In this document: positions 1-8,941 of the stretch, in pieces
Layout: each line of letters begins with the position of its first letter
Numbering within the stretch: position 1 is the stretch's first letter
Source of the DNA: Dechloromonas sp. H13
GTDB lineage: Bacteria; Pseudomonadota; Gammaproteobacteria; Burkholderiales; Rhodocyclaceae
Assembly (NCBI RefSeq): GCF_009469615.1
Contig: NZ_SSXX01000002.1
Coordinates: 416,001-480,000, forward strand
Direction of reading: 5' to 3'
DNA: 64,000 bases
Notes under the pieces: model-generated
What the model was told of the DNA's origin: nothing
Database searches by the model: none
What the model saw: the letters and a program-made list of their open reading frames with translations, nothing else
Translations under genes and position numbers: made by a program

Positions 1-751
1 TGGCGGCGGCGAATTCCGGCGGGTCGCCGGCCAGCGTGGCGATCGGCTGGGCGCGGAAGACCGGCTGGTGGTAGCGGTCGAGGTGCTCGCGGGTGGCGAT
101 CACCCAATGGTTGTAATAGGCGCTGGTGTGGGCGGCGCTGCTCTTCGCCCAGTCTTCGAGCATGCGGTGGATCGAGGCCGGCTCGGGCTTTTGCGCCAGC
201 ATGCGCTTGAGGAAGGCGCCGATGTGCTGGATGCGGCGGAAGGTGTAGAAGGGCAGGTCGACCGCCTGCGGATTGTCGGCGCCGCCGCGCGGGTCGACCA
301 GTTCCTCGAGCGAGCCGGGTTCGTTGACGAAGAGCTGGTGGACGCGCATTTCCTGCAGGTCCTCGATTTCCAGCTGCAGGAAGCCGTCGCTCTCGTCGCC
401 GGCCGAGGCGACCAGGTAGTGCGTCTGGCCGACCAGGCGGGTGGCGAACAGGGTCTGGTCGGCGAAGTCGTCGATCAGCCGGTGGAAATCGCCGTCGCGC
501 TCGTCGAGCGCGTCCTCGACCCAGGCCTCCAGGTTGTCGCTGATCCGCCGGCCGTCGCCGTCGAGGATGCCGCCCAGCCGGTACCAGCCGCCGCGGCTCA
601 TCGCGTGGCGGAACTTCCAGTCGGGCAGGGCGACGCTCAGGGCCTTGACCAGGGCACCGGGGCCGCTGCTGACCGGAACCTTGGCGCAGGTTTCGACGAT
701 GGCGGGGGCGAGCGACTTGCAGTATTCCGTCCAGGCCAGGGTTTCTTTCAT
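1..751 (-). CDS. Nif-cluster-associated protein of unknown function (partial, runs off the left edge)
   Basis: Reading leftward from an ATG at 751 there is an open frame of about 250 codons to the edge of the window, so the C-terminus is missing. A Shine-Dalgarno-like GAGGAA lies just upstream. The visible protein is soluble, acidic and rich in Trp, Asp and Glu, with no membrane segment, cysteine cluster or P-loop. It follows lrv by about 28 bp on the same strand and is probably the distal end of the nifH transcript. I do not recognise the family. Confidence 0.7.
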   Translation of the reverse strand, partial: MKETLAWTEYCKSLAPAIVETCAKVPVSSGPGALVKALSVALPDWKFRHAMSRGGWYRLGGILDGDGRRISDNLEAWVEDALDERDGDFHRLIDDFADQTLFATRLVGQTHYLVASAGDESDGFLQLEIEDLQEMRVHQLFVNEPGSLEELVDPRGGADNPQAVDLPFYTFRRIQHIGAFLKRMLAQKPEPASIHRMLEDWAKSSAAHTSAYYNHWVIATREHLDRYHQPVFRAQPIATLAGDPPEFAAA

Positions 752-779
752 CGGGAGTTCCTCGTGAGCAGGCGAAGTG

Positions 780-1526
780 TCATTCGGCGAGGCGGGCCTG
801 CGCGGCTTCGCGCACCTCGAGTTCCGGGTCGCTGGTGAGCGGCTGCAGGAATTCGCGCGGGGCGTTGCCGACGGCGGCCAGCCGCACCCACCATTCCTCG
901 TCCTGCAGCAGCGCGGCGGCGAGGCCGGGGAGGGCGCGCTCGGCGACGACGGCGCGGACTTCCGGCTCGGGGTCGTTGGCCAGCATGTGCAGGGCGAAGG
1001 GCGGCAGGCGGGAGGCGACGACCTTGCGCACCTCGCGTTCCGGGTCGCGCGCCAGCTTGGCGAGCTGGCCGTGCGGCAGGCGGCGGGCGACGGTGGCGCG
1101 GATCAGGTAATCCGGGTCCTCGATCAGGCGGACGAGCAGCGGCTCGGGCAGGCGGGCGGCGACCGACAGGCGCACCTCGCGGTCGGGGTCGCCGACCATG
1201 TCGACCAGTGAGTCGACCGGCAGGCGCATGGCGACGACGCGGCGGACCACCTCGTCGGGGTCGGATTTGAGTCCGAAAATGGCGTCGACCGGCGCATAGC
1301 GGGCGGCGATTGCGCGCCGCTCCCAGAAGATGTCGCCCAGGTAGTCGCGCGCCAGTTCCGGGTTGCCGCGCAGGAAGCGGTCGATCTGCCGGCCGCTGTG
1401 GGCGCGGATGCAGGCGTCGCCCGGCGTGCAGCGATGCGCGTTCAGGTAGTCCGGGTAATAGACGCAGCCGGAACAGAGGCCGAGGCGGCCGACGCCGGCC
1501 TCGGCGGGGCGGCTTTCATTCCTCAT
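780..1526 (-). CDS. lrv: 4Fe-4S cluster leucine-rich repeat variant (LRV) protein
   Basis: About 248 residues. The N-terminus carries four cysteines in a CSGC...C...C pattern, as expected for the [4Fe-4S] module of LRV proteins. The rest is a tandem series of about 24-residue repeats with the recurrent core DP-x-x-x-VR-x-x-VA-x-RLP, typical of the alternating-helix LRV solenoid. An lrv gene is known next to nifHDK in Azotobacter; its role is unknown, perhaps electron transfer or scaffolding. The ATG at 1526 overlaps the end of the upstream gene by 11 bp, indicating translational coupling. An alternative start at 1541 lies further inside that gene. Confidence 0.85.
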   Translation of the reverse strand: MRNESRPAEAGVGRLGLCSGCVYYPDYLNAHRCTPGDACIRAHSGRQIDRFLRGNPELARDYLGDIFWERRAIAARYAPVDAIFGLKSDPDEVVRRVVAMRLPVDSLVDMVGDPDREVRLSVAARLPEPLLVRLIEDPDYLIRATVARRLPHGQLAKLARDPEREVRKVVASRLPPFALHMLANDPEPEVRAVVAERALPGLAAALLQDEEWWVRLAAVGNAPREFLQPLTSDPELEVREAAQARLAE

Positions 1527-1779
1527 CGACCTTGGCGGCAACCAGAATGCCGGTGGCGGAGCCCGGATCGTTGGTCAGCTCCAGGCAGTGTCCGGAGGCG
1601 CCGGAGATCAGGTAGAGGTCGTAGCCGTCGACGCTGAAGGCCGGCCTGTAGCGCGGCGAAACGTCGTCCTCGCCGCACTCGGTGAAATGCATCCCGGGAA
1701 AGCGCTGGCGCAGCGAGGCGGCGCGCGCGTCGAGCAGGGTCGCTTCGCCGACCTGGGCGAGCTGGGTCGGGGTGATCAT
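1516..1779 (-). CDS. Small conserved nif-cluster protein, function unknown
   Basis: 87 residues, soluble, with two cysteines and a mixed alpha/beta appearance. It sits between nifY and lrv, overlapping nifY by 4 bp (ATGA) and lrv by 11 bp, so the three are clearly cotranslated. Similar small ORFs occur at this place in other nif clusters (possibly the family called DUF6129; I am not certain). No catalytic motif is visible. Context suggests a role in nitrogenase maturation or protection. Confidence 0.75.
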   Translation of the reverse strand: MITPTQLAQVGEATLLDARAASLRQRFPGMHFTECGEDDVSPRYRPAFSVDGYDLYLISGASGHCLELTNDPGSATGILVAAKVDEE

Positions 1780-2507
1780 GCCGGCTCCTCGTTTTCCAGT
1801 TCTTCCTCGAAGCGTGCCAGCGACGCCGCCGGGACGCCCATGATCTGGGCCAGCCAGGGCGGCGGGCAGGACAGACGGCCCTGCAGTTCGGCCAGCACCT
1901 CGCGGGCCGGACCGCCGACCGGCTTCTTGACCGGATGGACGCCGGCGCGCACCACCTTGGCGGCAGCCGGGCCGCCGATCGACTGGATATAGACGATCTG
2001 GCAGTCGCCGATCAGCGCCGAGCGGGCGGCATTCTTGTCTTCGGCGGTGTCGGCCTCGGCCGTGCTGCGCACGTCGATCAGCTTGATTGCCTGCTGGCCG
2101 ACCTGGTAGACCAGGAAGCGGTCGCAGGAGCCGAAGTGGCCGTCGAGATTCTCGCCGCGGTTGGCGGCGACGGCGACGCGGATCGAGCCGGGCATTTCGC
2201 CGTCGGCATAGGCTTCGATGGCGGGGAAGTCGGTGTGCTCGATCCCCTGTCCCCAGAGCAGGCGGACGGCTTCCTTGAGCTGTTCGGGTTCGACGCCGAC
2301 ATGGCAGCCCTGCTCGGCGAAGTCGCCGGCGAGGATGGCGCGCAGATCCTCGACCGTCAGCTTGCCGAGCTTGGCTTCGGTCAGCGGGGCTTCGAGCTTC
2401 TCGATCAGGGCACCGACGAAGGCCTTGACGTCGAGGCCGTCGAGGGCGCGGGCAGCCAGCGCGATGCGCAGCGCGGCTTCGCGGGAGGCGATGGGGGTGG
2501 GCGACAT
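1776..2507 (-). CDS. nifY: NifY/NafY-type FeMo-cofactor and apo-dinitrogenase binding protein
   Basis: 243 residues in two parts. An N-terminal helical region (about 1-105) is followed by a NifX/NafY-like domain (about 110-215) containing the typical opening IRVAVAANRGENLDGHFG and a GDCQIVYIQSIGG stretch. This architecture matches NafY (243 residues in Azotobacter) and NifY, which bind apo-NifDK and FeMo-co during the last step of maturation. A GGAG Shine-Dalgarno precedes the ATG. It is part of the nifHDKT operon. Whether it acts as NifY or NafY cannot be told from sequence alone. Confidence 0.85.
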   Translation of the reverse strand: MSPTPIASREAALRIALAARALDGLDVKAFVGALIEKLEAPLTEAKLGKLTVEDLRAILAGDFAEQGCHVGVEPEQLKEAVRLLWGQGIEHTDFPAIEAYADGEMPGSIRVAVAANRGENLDGHFGSCDRFLVYQVGQQAIKLIDVRSTAEADTAEDKNAARSALIGDCQIVYIQSIGGPAAAKVVRAGVHPVKKPVGGPAREVLAELQGRLSCPPPWLAQIMGVPAASLARFEEELENEEPA

Positions 2508-2576
2508 GGTGGGCTCCTGGCAGCGTCTTCAGTGGAGCGTCCGCGTGGCGCGGACGCTCGGCTCAAGCCGCTGGGT

Positions 2577-2768
2577 TCAGGCGGCGCTGATGCAGCCCGA
2601 GGGGCAGACGTCGACGCACAGCGGGGAATCGTTGTGGCCGTCGCATTCGGTGCAGGTCGCGGCGTCGATCTTGTAGAAGATCTTGCCGGAACTGATCGAC
2701 TTGGTCGGGCAGACCGGCTTGCAGTCGCCGCAGGCGGTGCACATGTCGGGATCAATCTTCATTGCCAT
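2577..2768 (-). CDS. Nif-associated 2[4Fe-4S] ferredoxin
   Basis: 63 residues. Two cluster motifs are visible: C10-x2-C13-x2-C16-x3-C20 and a second with the longer C39-x2-C42-x8-C51-x3-C55 spacing, typical of the FdxN/VnfF type of low-potential ferredoxins. It lies between nifT and nifY in the nifH operon and is a candidate electron carrier to NifH or to cofactor assembly. The start ATG at 2768 has AGGAGAG upstream. Confidence 0.9.
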   Translation of the reverse strand: MAMKIDPDMCTACGDCKPVCPTKSISSGKIFYKIDAATCTECDGHNDSPLCVDVCPSGCISAA

Positions 2769-2836
2769 GATGCTCTCCTTTCAATCCGCCTTCGCTGGCT
2801 AATCGGCTGGCTGGGCGGTGAGATTCAACAACAAAC

Positions 2837-3064
2837 TTAGTCCTCGGCGGCGCCGAGGCGCTTGGCACGCAGGGAAATGGGCAGGCGGGGCGGTTTGGCG
2901 ATCGGGTCGATGTAGTAGGTGCCGCCGTTGTCCAGCTTCAGCTCGCCGCCCCATTTTTCCGGGGTGTCGAATTCGATGGACTCGATGGAGGCTTCCAGGT
3001 CGCGCTTCGGAAGGTAGAACACCAGCCCGCCGCCGGCACCCTGCTGGATCATGATGTTGGCCAT
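2837..3064 (-). CDS. nifT: NifT/FixU family protein
   Basis: 75 residues, the usual length of the family. It has the typical opening MANIMIQ, the central FDTPEKWGGELKL stretch and the YYIDP motif. NifT is found immediately after nifK in most diazotrophs; it is dispensable in the organisms tested and its function is unknown. Here it is 86 bp downstream of nifK on the same strand. Confidence 0.93.
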   Translation of the reverse strand: MANIMIQQGAGGGLVFYLPKRDLEASIESIEFDTPEKWGGELKLDNGGTYYIDPIAKPPRLPISLRAKRLGAAED

Positions 3065-3150
3065 TTCGGCTCCCTTAGGTTCGTTGTCACTGCACTTCGC
3101 GCCGATGCCCCGCCGCCGTTGCCGGTCGGCGGGGCTCGGGTCGGACCGCC

Positions 3151-4719
3151 TTAGCGGACCAGGTCGAAGTTGTAGTCGGTCGTCCCCATGCCGATCGTTT
3201 CCTTGTCGAGTTGCTCAAGGACGGCGTTGGTCAGTTGGGTGACCACGGACATCATGCCTTCGTAGCCCATGGTGGTGGCACGATGCTGATGGTGACGGTC
3301 GAAGATCGGGAAGCCGAGGCGGATCAGCGGTACTTCGAACTCTTCACCCTTGTGGCGGGTGTCGCGCTGGATGTACTTGCCGTAGCTGTTGCCGATCAGG
3401 AAGTCCGGCTTGTCCGTGAAGCACAGGCTGCGCATGTGCCATAGGTCGTTGCCGACATAGACCTTGCCCAGGGTGCCGAAGGGGCTGGAAGCGAGCAGCT
3501 TCTCGACCGCCTTGCCCCAGCGCTTGTTGGCGTTGTGGGACAGGATGTGGGTCGGCTCGGCGCCAACTTCCAGCAGGATCTTGACCATGCCCATGACGAA
3601 GTCCGGGTCGCCGTAGATGGCGAACTTCTTGCCGTGCAACCAGGCGTGGCTGTCGGATATCAGGTCCATGCAGCGGCCGCGTTCCAGTTCCAGCGAAGCC
3701 GGGATCGGCTGGCCGGTGACTTCGGAGACCTTCATCAGGAACTCGTCGGTCCACTCGACACCCATCGGGATGTTGAGCTTCGGAATGTCATGCTTCCAGG
3801 TGTTTTCGACGAACTTCTTCGTCTTTTCCAGCTGGGCCGGTTGCATCAGCAGCGTGGTGATGGCGTTCGGTGCGTCCTTGACTTCGTCCATCGTCGTGCC
3901 GCCGGAGTACATGCGGAATTCACCGTCAGCCGGGGTGTCGAAGACATCGGTCGGGTCGGAGAGCATGGTGTAGCCGACGCCCATCTCGGTCAGCATGCGC
4001 TTGATGACGCGGTAGTTGCCGAGGTAGGTTTCGAAGCCGGGAACGATGTTGACCTTCTTGTTCGAGCCGACGACCTTGCCTTCCATGCTGTTCAGCGTGA
4101 AGTAGCGCAGGATGCCTTCTTCCATGTTGTCCCAGCCGGTGGTGTGCGAACCGACGAAGGACGGGGTATGGGCGAAGGGAACCGGGTACTCCTGCGGCAC
4201 GTGGCCGGCCTTCTTGGCGTTGTTGATGAAGGCGTTGAGGTCGTCACCGATGACTTCGGCCATGCAGGTGGTGGAGACGGCGATCATGTCCGGCTTGTAG
4301 ATGGCCTTGGCGTTTTCCAGGCCGTCGAACATGTTCTTCTGGCCGCCGAACACCGCGGCGTCTTCCGTCATCGAGTCGGACACGCAGGAGCACGGCTCCT
4401 TGAAGTGACGGTTGAAGTAGGTGCGGAAGTAGGCGACGCAGCCTTGCGAACCATGCACGTAGGGCAGGGTCTTGTGGAAGCCGGAGGCGCAGAGGACGGC
4501 GCCGAGCGGCTGGCAGGCCTTGGCCGGATCGACGGTCAGGGCTTCGCGCTGGAAGTTGAGGTCCTGGTATTCCTTGGTGGTGGTCCACATGAAGGTTTCC
4601 CACACCTTTTCCGGGCCGTGACCTTCCTCGAACTGCTGACGCTTTTCCGTCAGGTTCTTCTTGTAGTCATCGTCGCGGAACAGCGGATAACAGGGTTTGA
4701 TCTTTTCTGCGGTTTGCAT
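3151..4719 (-). CDS. nifK: Nitrogenase molybdenum-iron protein beta chain
   Basis: 522 residues from the ATG at 4719, which has AAGGAG seven bases upstream; in-frame codons further upstream lack a ribosome-binding site. NifK forms the alpha2-beta2 MoFe protein with NifD and holds half of each P-cluster. The three P-cluster cysteines are visible in AVLCASGF, GSQGCVAYF and STTCMAEV. The length matches the Azotobacter protein (523). It is separated from nifD by 136 bp containing a hairpin and is followed by nifT. Confidence 0.98.
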   Translation of the reverse strand: MQTAEKIKPCYPLFRDDDYKKNLTEKRQQFEEGHGPEKVWETFMWTTTKEYQDLNFQREALTVDPAKACQPLGAVLCASGFHKTLPYVHGSQGCVAYFRTYFNRHFKEPCSCVSDSMTEDAAVFGGQKNMFDGLENAKAIYKPDMIAVSTTCMAEVIGDDLNAFINNAKKAGHVPQEYPVPFAHTPSFVGSHTTGWDNMEEGILRYFTLNSMEGKVVGSNKKVNIVPGFETYLGNYRVIKRMLTEMGVGYTMLSDPTDVFDTPADGEFRMYSGGTTMDEVKDAPNAITTLLMQPAQLEKTKKFVENTWKHDIPKLNIPMGVEWTDEFLMKVSEVTGQPIPASLELERGRCMDLISDSHAWLHGKKFAIYGDPDFVMGMVKILLEVGAEPTHILSHNANKRWGKAVEKLLASSPFGTLGKVYVGNDLWHMRSLCFTDKPDFLIGNSYGKYIQRDTRHKGEEFEVPLIRLGFPIFDRHHQHRATTMGYEGMMSVVTQLTNAVLEQLDKETIGMGTTDYNFDLVR

Positions 4720-4792
4720 TGCTATCTCCTTGCCCGTACCGCTCATCTGCAGTGCCGGGCGCAAGGTTGATGATCGGGGCCACCGGGAGCGG

Positions 4793-4827
4793 GGCGGGTG
4801 AAGACCTCAGGGCCGCAATCACCCGCC
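4793..4827 (-). other. Intercistronic hairpin between nifD and nifK
   Basis: An 8-bp perfect stem (GGCGGGTG / CACCCGCC) encloses a 19-base loop in the nifD-nifK spacer. There is no U-run, so it is more likely an mRNA-processing or stability element than a terminator. The same stem sequence occurs in the nifH-nifD spacer. Confidence 0.4.
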
Positions 4828-4855
4828 GCCGCAGCGGCTTTCCAGTTCCTGAAAC

Positions 4856-6328
4856 TCAGGCAGCCTTCTTCACTTCTTCTTCAGCGACCTTCTTCCACGG
4901 CGGGGTCAGGTTCTTGAAGGTTGGGTTGGAAAGGGCGATGTCCATGTCACGGGCGAAGATGGCGAAACCGTCGTAACCGTGGTACGGACCGGAGTAGTCC
5001 CAGGAGTGCATCTGGCGCAGCGGAATGCCCATCTTCTGGAAGATGTACTTTTCCTTGATGCCGGAACCGACCATGTCGGGCTTGAGGCGCTTGACGAACT
5101 CTTCCAGCTCGAAACCGGTGACGTCGTCGTAGAGCAGGGTGGCATCGCCCATTTCCTTGATCGTGCGGTCGTAGTCGTCGTTGTGGGCGAATTCGTAGCC
5201 GGTGCCGATGACTTCCATGCCGAGATCTTCGTAGGCACCGATGACGTGGCGCGGACGCAGGCCGCCGACGTAGAGCATGACCTTCTTGCCCTGCAGGCGC
5301 GGTTTGTACTTGGCGATGATCTCGTCCATCATCACCTGGTAGCGGGCGATCATGGCCTCGGTCTTCTCCTTGACGGTATCGTCGAAGAAGGCGGCGATCT
5401 TGCGGCAGGATTCGATGATCTTGGTCGGACCGAAGAAGTTATATTCCAGGTAGGGAATGCCGTACTTCTCTTCCATGTGGCGCGAGATGTAGTTCATCGA
5501 GCGGTAGCAGTGCAGCAGGTTCAGCTTGACCTTCGGCGTGTTCATCATCTCGGCCAGGGTGCCGTCGCCGGACCACTGGGCCACGACGCGCAGACCCATC
5601 TCTTCGAGGAGGATACGGGTCGCCCAGGCGTCGCCGCCGATGTTGTAGTCGCCGATGATGGCCACGTCGTAGGGGGTGGATTCGTAGGGCTGGCCGTCGC
5701 GCTTGTCGAGCACCCAGTCACGGATCGCGTCGTTGGCGATGTGGTGGCCGAGGGACTGCGAGACGCCGCGGAAGCCTTCGCAGCGAACGGGAACGACCGG
5801 CTTGTCGATGGCGGCGGCAGCCTTCTTGGAAACCGACTCGATGTCGTCGCCGATGAGGCCGATCGGGCACTCGGACTGGACGGATATGCCCTTGTGCAGC
5901 GGGAACAGTTGTTCGATTTCCTCGATCAGCTTCGCCAGCTTCTTGTCGCCGCCGAAGACGATGTCCTTTTCCTGGAAGTCCGAGGTGAAGTTCATCGTGC
6001 CGAAGGTGTCGACGCCGGTGGTGCCGACATAGTAGTTGCGGCGACCGGCGCGGGAATACTGGCCGCAGCCGACGGGGCCGTGCGAGATGTGGATCATGTC
6101 CTTGATCGGACCCCAGACCACGCCCTTGGAGCCGGCATAGGCGCAGCCACGGATGGTCATGACGCCGGGCAGGGACTTGCGGTTGGATGTGATGCACTTC
6201 TTGGATTGTTCGACGGAAACGTCGTTGGCGGCCAGGTGCTTGGTGCGATCCTTCTTGGCCTTGTCCGGATAAACCTCCAGCACCTCGGCAATGAGGGCTT
6301 CGGTTTCTTCGCGAGTCATGGTGCTCAT
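4856..6328 (-). CDS. nifD: Nitrogenase molybdenum-iron protein alpha chain
   Basis: 490 residues, near the Azotobacter length of 492. NifD carries FeMo-co and half of each P-cluster. Visible landmarks are the P-cluster cysteines in [18 protein letters not shown] and SECPIG, the FeMo-co cysteine ligand in [10 protein letters not shown] (about residue 275), the histidine ligand in [12 protein letters not shown] (about residue 440), and the QS/HH surrounding residues in [11 protein letters not shown]. The ATG at 6328 is preceded by AGGAGG. It lies 93 bp downstream of nifH. Confidence 0.98.
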   Translation of the reverse strand: MSTMTREETEALIAEVLEVYPDKAKKDRTKHLAANDVSVEQSKKCITSNRKSLPGVMTIRGCAYAGSKGVVWGPIKDMIHISHGPVGCGQYSRAGRRNYYVGTTGVDTFGTMNFTSDFQEKDIVFGGDKKLAKLIEEIEQLFPLHKGISVQSECPIGLIGDDIESVSKKAAAAIDKPVVPVRCEGFRGVSQSLGHHIANDAIRDWVLDKRDGQPYESTPYDVAIIGDYNIGGDAWATRILLEEMGLRVVAQWSGDGTLAEMMNTPKVKLNLLHCYRSMNYISRHMEEKYGIPYLEYNFFGPTKIIESCRKIAAFFDDTVKEKTEAMIARYQVMMDEIIAKYKPRLQGKKVMLYVGGLRPRHVIGAYEDLGMEVIGTGYEFAHNDDYDRTIKEMGDATLLYDDVTGFELEEFVKRLKPDMVGSGIKEKYIFQKMGIPLRQMHSWDYSGPYHGYDGFAIFARDMDIALSNPTFKNLTPPWKKVAEEEVKKAA

Positions 6329-6380
6329 GTTTTCCTCCTGACGCCGCTACCAATCTGTAGCCGGCGTGCTGGTTGAAATT

Positions 6381-6402
6381 GGCGGGTGCCTGCGCACCCG
6401 CC
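6381..6402 (-). other. Intercistronic hairpin between nifH and nifD
   Basis: A perfect 9-bp stem (GGCGGGTGC / GCACCCGCC) with a CTGC-type tetraloop lies about 20 bp after the nifH stop codon. It has no U-run. A stable hairpin here could protect the 3' end of a processed nifH mRNA and raise NifH over NifDK, as seen in several diazotrophs; that role is inferred. Confidence 0.5.
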
Positions 6403-6421
6403 CGGGACGTGCAGGTGTTGC

Positions 6422-7315
<894 letters not shown>

Positions 7316-7367
7316 TTAGTCTGTCAGTCGATTTGCGAGGAATCAGTGAGAGTCGCACCTCACCTTC

Positions 7368-7383
7368 TGCACGGACCGTGCCA
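7368..7383 (-). promoter_or_regulatory. Sigma-54 (-24/-12) promoter of nifH
   Basis: On the minus strand the sequence reads TGGCACGGTCCGTGCA, matching TGGCAC-N5-TTGCA with a single change in the -12 element (GTGC). Transcription would start near 7356, about 50 bp before the nifH ATG. Confidence 0.88.
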
Positions 7384-7452
7384 GGTCGACTGGCAGACCT
7401 CAAGCGATTGAATTTTCGATGAAAATTGAAAAACAGCCGGCGCTGGTCGGCA

Positions 7453-7467
7453 TGTCGGCATCCGACA
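7453..7467 (-). promoter_or_regulatory. Putative NifA upstream activator site, contracted by one base
   Basis: Reads TGTCGGCATCCGACA, that is TGTCG-N5-CGACA. Most NifA sites in this window are TGTCG-N6-CGACA (TGT-N10-ACA), so this copy is one base short. It lies about 100 bp upstream of the expected nifH start. Confidence 0.55.
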
Positions 7468-7481
7468 ATTCCCCTACACCT

Positions 7482-7497
7482 TGTAGGGGTGACGACA
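7482..7497 (-). promoter_or_regulatory. Second putative NifA upstream activator site of nifH
   Basis: Reads TGTAGGGGTGACGACA on the plus strand, a TGT-N10-ACA match, about 135 bp upstream of the expected nifH start. The inner bases fit the local consensus less well than the other sites. It overlaps a perfect CCCCTACA/TGTAGGGG inverted repeat at 7471-7489. Confidence 0.5.
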
Positions 7498-7698
7498 ACG
7501 CGGCGAGCGCAAGCGAGACAAAGCCGTACTCGGGAGACGACAGTCTCCTCTCTAACTTGTTGCGAGGCGGCCGCGGGCTTGAGACCGTGGCAACTCACAA
7601 CGCGGCGAGCGCAAGCGAGACAAAACCCTGCTCAGGAGACGACAGTCTCCTCTCTGACTCCTTACGCAGCAGCCACGGGCTTCCGGCCGTGGCAGCGC
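7495..7698 (+). repeat. Two tandem copies of a 102-bp unit with conserved hairpins, upstream of draT
   Basis: Copy 1 is 7495-7596 and copy 2 is 7597-7698, with an exact 102-bp period. Each copy contains a perfect GGAGAC-GACA-GTCTCC hairpin and a second hairpin GCC(G/A)CGG...CCGTGGC; the A-to-G difference between copies keeps pairing through a G-U wobble. Each copy ends with GTGGCA...CAC, so the putative GTG start of draT is itself duplicated (7587 and 7689). The region is not a CRISPR array. Confidence 0.75.
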
Positions 7699-8507
7699 AC
7701 AAGGCGTCGCTACCGCGCGAGGCGCGCCTGCCGATCAACCGCTGCAACCTGCCGGCCGTCGTGCTGGGCAGCCTGACCTACCAGCGGCATCCCTCGCCGC
7801 TGATGCTCGACGGCGTCGCCGAACTCCACGGCGATCTCTTCCGCCGCCTGCAGGCCGCCGCGCCGGAGGCGCGTGCGGCGGTGTTCCGCGATTACCTGAC
7901 CGTGCATTTCCGGCTCGAACGGCCGGAGGAGATGGGCTTCACCGGGCAGAAGAAAAGCCGGGCCAAGGCCAATTACGTGCGCATGATCCGCGGCTGGAGC
8001 TTCGATTCGGACAGCCGCGAGGGCGCCGTGCTCAAGGGCTGGGTCGAGTCGCGCTTCGGCCTGATGCCCCGGCACCACGGCCAGCCGCTGCGCGATCCGT
8101 CGGGCGCGGCCTACCGGCGCTACCTGGAAATGCGTTCGCAGGGCCTCTACGGCACCAACGCGCTGGAGGCCCAGCTCGACCTGGTCTATGCCTTCTGCCA
8201 GCAGGAACTGGCGCTGCGCCACCCGGGCGCCCGCCACGTCACCCTCTATCGCGGCGTCAATCGCATGGCCGACCACGAGGTGCTGGCGAAGGGCGACGGC
8301 GGACACCACGTCATCCTGCTCAACAACATCAGCTCGTTCACCCACAGCCGCGAGCGTGCCTGCGAATTCGGCGACTACATCCTTGCGGTCGACGTCCCGC
8401 TGAGCAAGATTTTCTTCCACTGCGGCCTGCTGCCCGGCGTGCTGCAGGGCGAGGACGAATTCCTCGTCATCGGCGGCGTCGTCGATGTCACCCTGTCTAC
8501 GCTGTGA
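7689..8507 (+). CDS. draT: NAD+-dinitrogenase-reductase ADP-ribosyltransferase
   Basis: DraT transfers ADP-ribose from NAD+ to the key arginine of NifH and switches nitrogenase off in response to ammonium or energy loss. Family similarity begins at ARLPINRCNLPAVVLGSLTYQ and continues to the end. The frame is open back to an ATG at 7419, but that stretch contains the nifH activator sites and a 102-bp tandem repeat and would add about 90 atypical residues. I therefore place the start at GTG 7689 (272 residues, close to the usual 270-280); GTG 7587 is an alternative. No strong Shine-Dalgarno is seen. It is divergent from nifH; draG is about 6 kb away. Confidence 0.9.
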   Translation: MAAHKASLPREARLPINRCNLPAVVLGSLTYQRHPSPLMLDGVAELHGDLFRRLQAAAPEARAAVFRDYLTVHFRLERPEEMGFTGQKKSRAKANYVRMIRGWSFDSDSREGAVLKGWVESRFGLMPRHHGQPLRDPSGAAYRRYLEMRSQGLYGTNALEAQLDLVYAFCQQELALRHPGARHVTLYRGVNRMADHEVLAKGDGGHHVILLNNISSFTHSRERACEFGDYILAVDVPLSKIFFHCGLLPGVLQGEDEFLVIGGVVDVTLSTL

Positions 8508-8542
8508 GTGTCGCGCCGACCCACATTCTGCTAACGGGAGTC

Positions 8543-8923
8543 ATGCCCATGCGCCATTCCCTGCTTCCGGCGCTCGTTGCGTCGTCCTTTCTCTTTCTGG
8601 CGGCCTGTGCGAGCCCGCCCAAAGAGCAGCCGCCGGCGGCCGGCAATCCACAGCTCGAACTGAAGCTGGCGAGCGGCACCTACAACTGCGAACAGCGGGT
8701 GCGCATCCAGGTCAGGCGCGAAGTCCGCGACAAGGTGAATTACCGCATCAATCTCGTCTGGAACGGCGACACCTACCGCCTTGAACGCGATCCTTCCCAT
8801 TCGGGCCTGCCGCGCTTCGAGGACAGCGCCAGCGGCCTGGTGTGGATCGACCTGCCGTGGAAGAGCATGCTGCTCGACGGCAAGACCGGCAAGCCGCTGG
8901 TCAACGAGTGCCGCCCGGCCTGA
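8543..8923 (+). CDS. Small lipoprotein, possibly MliC-like
   Basis: 126 residues from the ATG at 8543 (GGGAG upstream). A signal peptide ends in the lipobox LAAC, so the mature protein is a lipoprotein. The remaining domain has a Cys near its start (TYNC) and another near its end (NEC), with a WNGDTYRLER segment between. This resembles the small beta-barrel of the lysozyme inhibitor MliC, but the match is weak. It starts 35 bp after draT on the same strand; no link with nitrogen fixation is evident. Confidence 0.65.
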   Translation: MPMRHSLLPALVASSFLFLAACASPPKEQPPAAGNPQLELKLASGTYNCEQRVRIQVRREVRDKVNYRINLVWNGDTYRLERDPSHSGLPRFEDSASGLVWIDLPWKSMLLDGKTGKPLVNECRPA

Positions 8924-8941
8924 GGGGCGTGAGGCGGGCGC

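Noticed and set aside
68..838. Open frame of about 256 codons on the plus strand at the left edge
   Set aside because: It is the mirror of the partial minus-strand gene at 1-751 and lrv. The minus-strand reading gives a normal protein with a ribosome-binding site.
4979..6376. Long open frame on the plus strand opposite nifD, and similar long frames opposite nifK, nifB, nifN, nifU and nifS
   Set aside because: These are antisense shadows of GC-rich genes with strong third-position bias. Their proteins are repetitive in Asp, Val, Gly and Arg and have no start signals or family motifs.
7419..7688. N-terminal extension of DraT from the ATG at 7419
   Set aside because: The extension would cover both putative nifH activator sites and the tandem repeat, has no ribosome-binding site and no counterpart in DraT proteins I know. 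It remains open, because the frame stays clear through the repeat.
7495..7698. CRISPR array
   Set aside because: Only two long units of 102 bp with no variable spacers and no cas genes nearby.
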